A stretch of DNA of 64,000 nucleotides from NCBI RefSeq assembly GCF_902686445.1, contig NC_062219.1:112221160-112285159 (forward strand), read 5' to 3'. The notes below the pieces were generated by a model. That model made no database searches and was not told the origin of the DNA. It saw only the letters and a list, made by a program, of their open reading frames with translations. Source of the DNA: Sciurus carolinensis. Lineage: Eukaryota > Chordata > Mammalia > Rodentia > Sciuridae. Position numbers and translations under genes: made by a program. Of the stretch, positions 56,455 to 64,000 are shown one piece after another (position 1 is the stretch's first letter; every line of letters begins with the position of its first letter).

Positions 56455-57305
56455 TTTGGATATTGAGCCCAGGGCCAGGGGCCCTTAACCACTGAGTCAC
56501 ATCCCCAGCCCTATTTACTTTTTTTTTTTTTTTTTAAGTTGTCAATGGATCTTTTTATTTATATGTGGTACTAGGTATCAAACCTGCCAGGCAAGTGCTC
56601 TACCACTGAGCCACAACTCCAGCCCCTTTTTCTTTTTTTTTTTTTTTTTTTTTTTTTGCGGTGCTGGGGATAGAACCCAGGGCCTTGTGCTTGCAAGGCA
56701 AGCACTTTACCGACTGAGCTATCTTCCCAGCCCCCCTTTTTATTTCTTGAGACTGGTACTTGCTAAGTTGTGTAGGGCCTTGCTAAGTTGTGGAGGCTGG
56801 CTTTGAATTTCCAATCCTGTCTCAGCCTCCTGAGTCCCTGGAATTATATGCCACCACATCCAGGCCCAGTCGTTTTTACTTTTTTGTAGCTGAGGCTAGC
56901 TTTGAACTTGTGTTCCTCCTGCCTGGGCCTCCTGATTCGCTGGGATTAAGGCATGGGCCATCACATCCTGCCAGTTTTTCCTTTTAAAACCATTGTTTAC
57001 TCAGTTGCTTTTTCTTTTTGGTGGTGCTGGGGTTTGAACCCAGGGCCTTGTGCATGCTAGGCAAGCACTCTACCAACTGAGCTATATTCCCCAGCCCCCT
57101 CAATTTCTTTTTCTGAGCCAACTTGTGTGTTGTGGTACTGGAAATTGAACTCAGGGGATTATAATACTGAGTTATATATATTCCCAACCCCTTTTATTTT
57201 TTGAGACAGGGTCTTGCTAAATTGCTGAGGCTGGCCTTGAGTTTATGAGGCTCCTGCCTCAGCCTCTCCAGTAGCTGCCATTACAGGTGATGCACCACCT
57301 GCTGT
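56455..57305 (-). repeat. Dense reverse SINE cluster (about five copies)
   Basis: Successive reverse heads: GAGCCCAGGGCCAGGGGCCC (56466), ACTAGGTATCAAACCTGCCA (about 56570), GGTGCTGGGGATAGAACCCA (about 56660), GGTGCTGGGGTTTGAACCCA (about 57024) and TACTGGAAATTGAACTCAGG (about 57137). Reverse B1 bodies lie among them. Poly-T runs mark individual A tails. Confidence 0.85.
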
Positions 57306-57504
57306 GCCACCTTTTAAGATCTCTAAGGTAATTATCTCAGTTTTTCAGTTGTGGAACTGAAGTAACTTGCTTGAAGCCATACTCAAAAAGAGGCAGAGGG
57401 GAGTTTGAGATCAGGTCTCAAAGACTCCAAGCCACACATATTTTACTATGTGACACTGTTTTCCAAAAAAACACAAAGGATGGATTTTTACAATTTGGTG
57501 GGAG

Positions 57505-57785
57505 TGGGGGAGACTGGGGACTTAACCAGGGGCAGTTTACCACTGATCTACAACATCCCCAGCCTCCCCCACTTCTTTTCTTTTTTATTTTATTTTTTTT
57601 TGCGGTGCTGGGGATTGAACCCAGGGCCTTGTGCTCGCATGGCAAGCACTCTACCAACTGAGATATATCCCCAGCCCTCTTTTCTTTTTTAAAAGAGACA
57701 GTGTCTAAGTTGCTGAGACTGGCCTTGAATTTTGATCCTCTTGCCACAGCCTCCTGAATTAGCATGTTTACAGTTCTATCAGCAA
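57505..57785 (-). repeat. Reverse ID and B1-ID SINEs
   Basis: One reverse head around 57515-57565 is interrupted by another copy (GGTGCTGGGGATTGAACCCA at about 57605 to ATATATCCCCAGCCCT). A reverse B1-like tail follows. Confidence 0.8.
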
Positions 57786-57940
57786 TGGGATTAAAATCAT
57801 GGGAAAAGATAGGACCTTAACCCAGTATCTTTCTTAAACTAAAAATTTCATTGTTACGAATTTCCTTATGAAATGAACATATTGCATTTCCCAGGGTATG
57901 GATAAAATATTCAAATCCTTCAGCAAGCCTGAGGGCAGCA

Positions 57941-60900
57941 CTAATGTGTTAATGGCTTAAAAAATGATTCCAATGTCTGCATGCCCTCAGGCCTAGGGCG
58001 TTTGTTACTGGAGGATGAAGGGCTCTTGGGATTTCTTTTGCCTTGAGTCATAGCAGAAACAACTTGGGGGTTTGAGGAATGGGGTTGCAAAAATGATTTC
58101 TGCAACTCCACTGCAAAATGATAGTCCATGTGTTCTGGCATCTCCCATACTAGTATCAGGGAGCCACACTTCTCACAGGGCACTTGGTCCTCAGCAGCTA
58201 GAAGACTAGGGGTGGTAGCTGCCTTTGGAGCCATCTCCACAGACTTGGAAGCTGAAAGAGTTAGGCCGTTTGGGCTGTTCTGGGTCAAATCCATTTCTGT
58301 AGGAATTGCTTCAGAGGAGTCTAGCTTCAAAGCTCCTTTACAAACAGGGGCAGCATCTGAATATTCTGCTGGGAAATAGTTTGATAACCCTTTAAAATTG
58401 GACTGTGGATTTTGTGGAGGGGAAGAAACTGAAGAATTAATATTTTGTTTCTGCTTAAAGAAGGACTCCGTTCCTGTAGTTTGAAGCATTTGGGAAAAAA
58501 ATGAGAGCTTTGATGTTGAATTGCTCTTGGGGGCCTGCGTAGTGGCACTTAAAGATGAAAATGAAGCTTCTTTGACTTTCCGCTTTTCTGCAGCTTTTTG
58601 GAAGAATGACTCCAGAGAGGTCGTTGCTTTCTTAGTGGCTGTCATTGCTGGGCCACTTCCCTGTGTCTTAGCTTCTGAGTTGGTAATTGGCACCTTTGGC
58701 AGAGAACTTGAGTTGCCACTCAAGAAGACGGTGATATCTGTGCAAGATGAAGGTGTAGAGGCAGAGAATTTGGTAGCACAGAGGAAAAGCATTGTGAGAG
58801 GAGGGGACCTGAATACAAAGTAAAGGAATAAGATTAGCAATAAGTCATCATTCCAAGAGAAAATTATTCCTTAATGTTCAGTGTTTCTCAAACTTTATTA
58901 TGTATTGTGTTAACATAGAAGATCTGGGGGCTGGGGTTGTGGCTCATTGGTAGAGCACTTAACCTAGCATGTGTGAGGCACCACATATAAATGAATGAAT
59001 AAAATAAAGGTCTACTGACATCTTAAAAAATATTTAAAAAAAAACTAGACCTGGGATGAACAGAGAATTTCTAATAGTTTTCTATGTGATGCTGATGTTG
59101 CTGGTCTAGGACCACCTTAGGCAAGCACTCTCCAAGAGGAGCCAAGGCTTCAGGTCTTAGGACCACCTTAGGAACCAGCTAGGTATTATTGTTTTTATAA
59201 GACAACCGCAGAAGTCGCTAGAATTAAGGATTTGGGCAAGAAATTTTATTCAGACTGGAAACACTTGAAAAATAAGCTTCTTAGACATTCTCCTGTTTTT
59301 ATTTATTCAGTCATTCATTTTTGGGTATTGGGGATTGAACCCCAAGGATATTTTACCACTAAGCTGCATCCCCAGTCTTCTTTCTGGTAGGCACCACAGA
59401 TTGAACCCAGGGGTGTTTAACCATTGAGCAACATTCCCAGCCCTTTACGTTTTATTTTGAGATAGGATCATACTAAGTTGCTTAGGTTCTCGCTAAATTG
59501 TTGAGGCCAGCTTTGAACTAGTGATCCTCCTGTCAAGCCTGCTGGGATTACAGGTGTGTGCCGCAACCTCAGCATCCCCAGAGTCCCTTTTAAAAATTAA
59601 ATTTTGAGACAGGGTCTCATTAAGTTGCTGAAGCTGGCCTTGAACTTGTAAATCCTCTTGCCTCAGCCTCCCAAGTCACTGAAATTAAAAATCCCACACT
59701 ACCATGCCCAGACATTCTTCTGGAGTCTCCCCCCCACACACACACACCATTGAACCCGGGGCCTTGTGCTTGCAAGACAAGCACTCTACCAACTGATCTA
59801 AATCCCCAGCCCCCATTCTTCTGTTTTTAAATAGGGCATTTCTTAACCCAGCAGACTTTCTACTTTGGAATTTCTACAGAATGAAATTCTAGAACAGCTT
59901 TTGGTTACCAATTCCAGTCTCAAACATTTCAAGAAGTTCCTATCATAAAGTTCCTCATTATGTCTAATTACCTTAATAAAATTTTCACAAGCTAAATTTC
60001 AGAAGATGAGACACACTTGTATATACAGATTAGTTCCTCAATGAAGCAAAGGATAAATGCTATTTTAAAGTTATTATGGCAACATCTATCTTCAGATTTC
60101 ATACTTTGGGACCATCTTATAACCAGATAATGTTGATACCTCCCTGTTCAAGAAGTTTCACTAATTGGTAAGGAGTATGTTATAGTTTGTCAACTTTCAA
60201 ATAAGGTTTCATGTGAACATAGTATAACAATTATCATTTGGCTCTGTGTAACTGTTCAGTATTTGAAAATAAACATACCAGGAAGTAAAAGTTAAATTCT
60301 AAAAAAGACTCCAATTTTAAAGACCCCCTCCAACAAATTATAAACTGAACTTTATTTTTTATAATCTTAGTGTACATTTGTAAATAAATCAATTTATCTT
60401 TCTCATAATTTTATTTCCATTTTGAATTTGGAATACTTCTAAGTATAATAAAATATATTTAATAAGATTATAATCCTCAAAATCATCATCTGGACAGAAA
60501 TGAACATGCTTCAAAAGTGACATTATTATCTATTTGGCTATATTTCATGACCAAGGGAATTTTATTTATGAATATGACATTTGGATAGTATCAGTGGAGC
60601 TTGCAACTGAATTGAGATATTAGAGATTATCAACAAATGAAAAAATCACTTTCTTAAATATGAAAGCTGCTTTTAAGATTGAATAATCAAGCAGTTAAGA
60701 GACGTTCCCAAGTGTACTCTTGAAACTAGAGCTCTATTCTCCAAGTGCAAGTGATCATTTCCTTGACTACAGCAAGCTGATATAAGCAGATAGTCTTGGT
60801 TCACTTTCCCTTGTAACCCACCTATAGGAACTGGAAAGCACCAAATGTAGGCAAAGAAGCTGCAGCTGAGCTGCCTTGTTTCTGGGGTTGCTACTGTCTT

Positions 60901-61248
60901 CCCCTTGGTGTATCATCAGCCTTCTTTCTAACAAGTGTTGCTAATCTGAGTCATAAAGAGCCCACCTCAGCTCAAAGAGCTTGGATGCCACTAATTTCAG
61001 AGCCAAGACGGGATAAGTAGATAAGTCTCTTTCTCAGAAGAGATTTAGGGGGGAGAAAAAAACACACAAAAAACTCACCATTCAGTTTGGATTCCAGAAG
61101 TATTACAGTTTCTGATGACAGCAAAAGCATCATGGCTCATCTTGTGAGCATCATAGTGGGTAAGGGCACAGCACCGGCGCAGGCTGCTGAGACGTTTGTC
61201 TCCTTGTATACGAATGCTCACAGTCAATTGAGTGGCCACCCTGTCATT
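57941..61248 (-). CDS. POLH: DNA polymerase eta, last two coding exons
   Basis: Y-family translesion polymerase that copies past UV cyclobutane dimers in the nucleus; loss causes xeroderma pigmentosum variant. The last two coding exons (10 and 11) are present, at 61079-61248 and 57941-58808. The first reads NDRVATQLTVSIRIQGDKR to SGIQTE (little-finger domain end) and joins through TG|G = Trp. The second gives 288 residues: the disordered C-terminal region with a PIP-like box SLESFFQKAA, REV1-contact FF pairs (TESFFKQKQ), the UBZ zinc finger CEKCGSLILVWEMPEHMDYH, a basic nuclear signal NKRPRPEG and the terminal PCNA box MQTLESFFKPLTH, stop at 57941. Both exons are intact. Upstream exons with the catalytic core lie right of the window. 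An additional FF (KLSFFSQ) lies between known contact sites. Confidence 0.96.
58870..59125 (+). mobile_element. MER5-type DNA transposon interrupted by an ID SINE
   Basis: AGTGTTTCTCAAACTTTATT at the left and GATGCTGATGTTGCTGGTCT at the right are the two halves of one MER5A-like element. Between them, at 58926-59044, sits a forward ID SINE (GGGGCTGGGGTTGTGGCTCA) with an A-rich tail. It lies in the last POLH intron. Confidence 0.75.
59315..59815 (-). repeat. Reverse SINE cluster
   Basis: TATTGGGGATTGAACCCCAA, GGCACCACAGATTGAACCCA and CATTGAACCCGGGGCCTTGT mark at least three reverse heads with B1-like bodies between. A short CA run occurs at about 59731-59747. Confidence 0.85.
59816..61078. 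other. POLH last intron, unique AT-rich part
   Basis: About 1.2 kb with no recognisable repeat and no ORF of interest. Confidence 0.5.
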
Positions 61249-62084
61249 CTGTGGGTAGAAAAGGATTGGGACTAGAAATAAAGTTATCAAGAGCATCTGG
61301 ATTCCGTATACTGAACTGCATTAGAGGGAATTAAAAGAACTATGGTGAAAGAATGGTTTAGAAACAAAGTTTTAACTAAGTCGAGAATAAACAGTCACTA
61401 AGCAAAGAATGAGGCTCTTTATTCCATTGTGCATATACATTAGAGTACCTATTTTGCACCGGACACTGAGTTTGGTACTATGAGGAATTAAAAGACAATT
61501 CCTATTTTCATATATTAATAATACAGAATATACATCAGAATCATTTTCTGAATAAAAAAATCCAATCACATGATTCCACACGCAAAAAAGTTTGTGCTAT
61601 TTATGGATGTAAGAAGTAACTGGACAAGACATAATTTGGGTGATGGGATATTAAAATATCTAGGATATTTTGATGTGATGGGAACAGGGCAGAATAAATG
61701 AAAATGGGACTCTTCTGAATCTTTTTCATTGTGCATAATCAAGATTATAACAAAATACTACAATACTATATTCTACTTTGTTACTGCAAAAGAGTTCAGA
61801 AAATTGAAAGCCAGGATGTCAAGACTGAGTAATAGTTCTAGTTTCCAATCAAGTCTTCTGTCTTTTTTTCTGCCCTGATACTTTTACACTTAAAGCAGCT
61901 GAAGTTTCCACTGGTACCTCATTCACAGTGACAGTCTAGTGAATACTTATAAAGAGCAAGACTCACTTTTTGGTAAAGTCTAAACATCTGAATATTGTTG
62001 ATGTTCATCAAACAAAAAGGTCAAGACATGGAAATGTAATAAAGTAAAAAGTCTACATAAGGATCCCAGTAAAAATCAAAAGAT

Positions 62085-62285
62085 GAGCTATGCATGGTGG
62101 CACATGCCTGTAATCTTAGTGGCTTGGGAGGCTGAGGAAGGAAGATCGCTAAATTCAAGGCCAGTCTCGGTAAGTTAGCAAGACCCTAAGAAACTTAGTA
62201 AGACCCTGTCTGAAAATAAAAAGGGCTGGGGGTGTGACTCATGTTAAGCACTCATGGGTTCAATCCCTAGTACAAAAACAAAAAA
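62085..62285 (+). repeat. B1-ID SINE, forward
   Basis: GAGCTATGCATGGTGGCACA to AGGGCTGGGGGTGTGACTCA and GGTTCAATCCCTAGTACA. Confidence 0.85.
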
Positions 62286-62534
62286 AGATGCTAGTGAGGA
62301 GAAATATTCCTGTAGCAGGGTGAAGATATATGAGATTTGCATATCTTGAGAGAATGTAAACTGGTAATTACAAATTGTTAATGAAAAACATACAACTATA
62401 ATTGTCTCTTATGCATCTAGACAATACCAAGAGATACAGGAGAGAATAAAGTCAAGAACCTCATGGACTTTATGTTGTAATAGGAGCTACAGATAATAAG
62501 CAAAAAAAGTTGAGTAATAAAAATTACTGAAGAG

Positions 62535-62742
62535 AGCTGGGCATGGTGGGATTACAAATCCCAGCCACTGGGATTATATATATTAGCCAAGGCAGGAGGA
62601 TTCCAAGTTGGAGGCCAGCCTCAGCAGCTCTATAAGACCCTATGTCAAAAAATAAAAGGGGCTAGGGATGTAGCTCAGTGGTAGAGAGGTTGCCTAGCAT
62701 GCATGAATTCCTTAGTACCATTACAAAAAAAAAAAAAAAAAG
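62535..62742 (+). repeat. B1-ID SINE, forward
   Basis: GAGCTGGGCATGGTGGGATT, an internal insertion of TTATATATATTAG, then GGGATGTAGCTCAGTGGTAG and an A-run tail. Confidence 0.8.
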
Positions 62743-62884
62743 ACTACATACATAGATAAATGCTATTAAAAAAAAGCAGGATTACAGGGTGCTGGAGGCT
62801 GCTGATGTGATAGGCTACCTGGGGAAGGCCTCTTGGAGAAGGTGAAATTTGAGCAGTCCCAGATAAAGTGAGGAAGCAAATAAT

Positions 62885-63060
62885 AACATATGAGCCAGGA
62901 GCGGTGGTGCATATGCCTGTGATCCCAGTGGCTTGGGAGGCTGAGGCAGGAGGATTGCAAATTCAGAGCCAGCCTCAGCAACTTAGTGAGACCCTGTCTC
63001 AAAAAGGACTTGGTTTCAATCCCTGGTGTGTACGTACACACACACACACACACACACACC
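62885..63060 (+). repeat. B1-ID SINE with (CA)n tail
   Basis: GAGCCAGGAGCGGTGGTGCA to GAGACCCTGTCTCAAAAAGG, a shortened ID part TTTCAATCCCTGGTGTGTAC, then a CA run at about 63034-63059. Confidence 0.85.
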
Positions 63061-63244
63061 AATCTGAGCAAAGATTCTCTGGGGTAAAGGAACAGCGAGT
63101 GCAAAGGTGTTACGGTGAGATCTTACCTGGTGTATTAGATAAGAGAAGGAGGCTAATGGAGTATATGCTACAACAGAATAAGTGAGAGGAAGAAAAGTGA
63201 GAGACGAGACTAGATCATGTTTATAGAATAAAAAAAGAAGAAAA

Positions 63245-63445
63245 GTTCTAGCCAGGGTGGTATCTATTTGGGAGGCTGAGCCAGGAGGATTCCAAGTTCA
63301 AGGTCAGCCTAGGCAACTTAGTGAAACCCTGTGTCAAAATAAAAAATAAAAAAGGCTTGGGATGTAGTTTAGTGGTAGAGTGTTTGCCTAGCATGTGAAA
63401 GGCCCTGTGTTTGATCCCTTGTGCAAAAAAAAAAATAAATAAAAT
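63245..63445 (+). repeat. B1-ID SINE, forward
   Basis: TTCTAGCCAGGGTGGTATCT, TTCAAGGTCAGCCTAGGCAA and GGGATGTAGTTTAGTGGTAG, with an A-rich end. Confidence 0.8.
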
Positions 63446-63839
63446 AAATTTTTAAAAAATCCTTAACAGAACTTGGGAGGCAAAGGGAAGCCACAGGAAT
63501 GTTTTAAACAATGAAGGTATAGGACCTTCTATGTCTTGAGGTGTTCTTTTGGATATAATTTTCAGGGACTTCCCCTGTGCTACAATGGATAGAAATTAGG
63601 AAGAAAAGCCCCAGGCGATTATAGAGAGGTGAGAATGGAGTGACACCTCGTGGGCAAAGTTACATAGGTCCAATAACAACTGGGATCAAATTCCTCTTTA
63701 CATTACCTACCAAAGGAACATTCGGGACCAGTTACAGCCCCAGAGGAGGGAAACAAGTAGTTCAGTGGACTAATTTTTGACCAAATACAGATGACTTGTA
63801 GGAGGACTCCAAGACGTTTCAAAGAAGTGGTTACATCAA

Positions 63840-64000
63840 ACTATTAAAAAAGTAAAAAAAAAACCCCACAGAATAGGAAATCACACATACAACAAGGAAC
63901 TTGTAGCCAGAATATATAAAGAACTCTTAAAACTCAGAGATAACCCAATTAAAAAGAAAAAAAAAAGGGTAGAGGTTCACAACAGACATTTCTTCAAAGA
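63840..64000 (+). mobile_element. Old L1 ORF2 fragment, runs off right edge
   Basis: CCACAGAATAGGAAATCACA, AGCCAGAATATATAAAGAAC, AACCCAATTAAAAAG and AACAGACATTTCTTCAAAGA follow the C-terminal ORF2 stretch common to mammalian L1. The coding frame is degraded. Confidence 0.75.

Larger units (their letters stand above)
53581..57940. other. Region between GTPBP2 and POLH stop (POLH 3' UTR and/or intergenic)
   Basis: SINE-rich. POLH is known to have a long 3' UTR in human, so much of this may be its 3' UTR. A minus-strand AATAAA (plus TTTATT) at 53564-53569 is a possible distal signal. About 55230-55330 (ATATTAAGCACTTATGTGCA) resembles an ancient repeat. No coding ORF is supported. Confidence 0.45.
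61249..64000. other. POLH upstream intron (partial)
   Basis: No further POLH exon is visible up to the right edge. The first 830 bases (61249-62080) are AT-rich without recognised repeats; the rest is SINE-rich. Positions 62455-62530 and 62785-62870 (GGGGAAGGCCTCTTGGAGAA) look like pieces of one ancient repeat split by SINEs. Confidence 0.5.

Noticed and set aside
57418..57765. 115-codon minus frame near POLH 3' region
   Set aside because: It consists of reverse SINE sequence.

Overview
The window is nuclear DNA from a mammal, most likely a squirrel-lineage rodent (ground squirrel or marmot type). The genes have classic GT-AG introns. The space between exons is packed with tRNA-derived ID SINEs and B1-ID composite SINEs, a combination I associate with sciurids; the species call is inference. 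Ancient MIR, L2, MER5/MER20 and L1 copies are also present.

Gene order, left to right: MRPS18A (+, exons 2-6, first exon off the left edge), RSPH9 (-, all 5 coding exons), MAD2L1BP (-, all 3 coding exons), GTPBP2 (+, 12 coding exons) and POLH (-, last two coding exons only). This matches human 6p21.1 (VEGFA-MRPS18A-RSPH9-MAD2L1BP-GTPBP2-POLH). The genes are housekeeping neighbours rather than one pathway: a mitoribosomal protein, a ciliary radial-spoke protein, the mitotic checkpoint silencer p31comet, a ribosome-rescue GTPase and translesion polymerase eta. MRPS18A/RSPH9 and GTPBP2/POLH are convergent pairs. GTPBP2 and MAD2L1BP are divergent across a GC-rich promoter region.

Region by region: 1-12.2 kb is MRPS18A with SINE-rich introns. 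13-32.6 kb is RSPH9; its intron 4 holds an unusually SINE-poor GC-rich block, and its intron 1 holds a 5.35-kb dead L1 (24.1-29.5 kb) and L2 pieces. 32.7-37 kb is intergenic. 37-42 kb is MAD2L1BP with a second L1 3' fragment. 44-45.3 kb holds a possible unannotated two-exon minus-strand gene (172 codons). 45.7-53.6 kb is GTPBP2. 53.6-64 kb is the POLH 3' region and introns.

Most notable: (1) the two-exon ORF between MAD2L1BP and GTPBP2, whose splice phases agree; (2) a cluster of single-base indels breaking GTPBP2 exons 3 and 4, and probably exon 1, plus one in MAD2L1BP exon 3. These look more like consensus errors than real gene loss. I found no RNA gene, CRISPR array or operon-like system. 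Comparisons with human or mouse proteins are from memory, not from an alignment.
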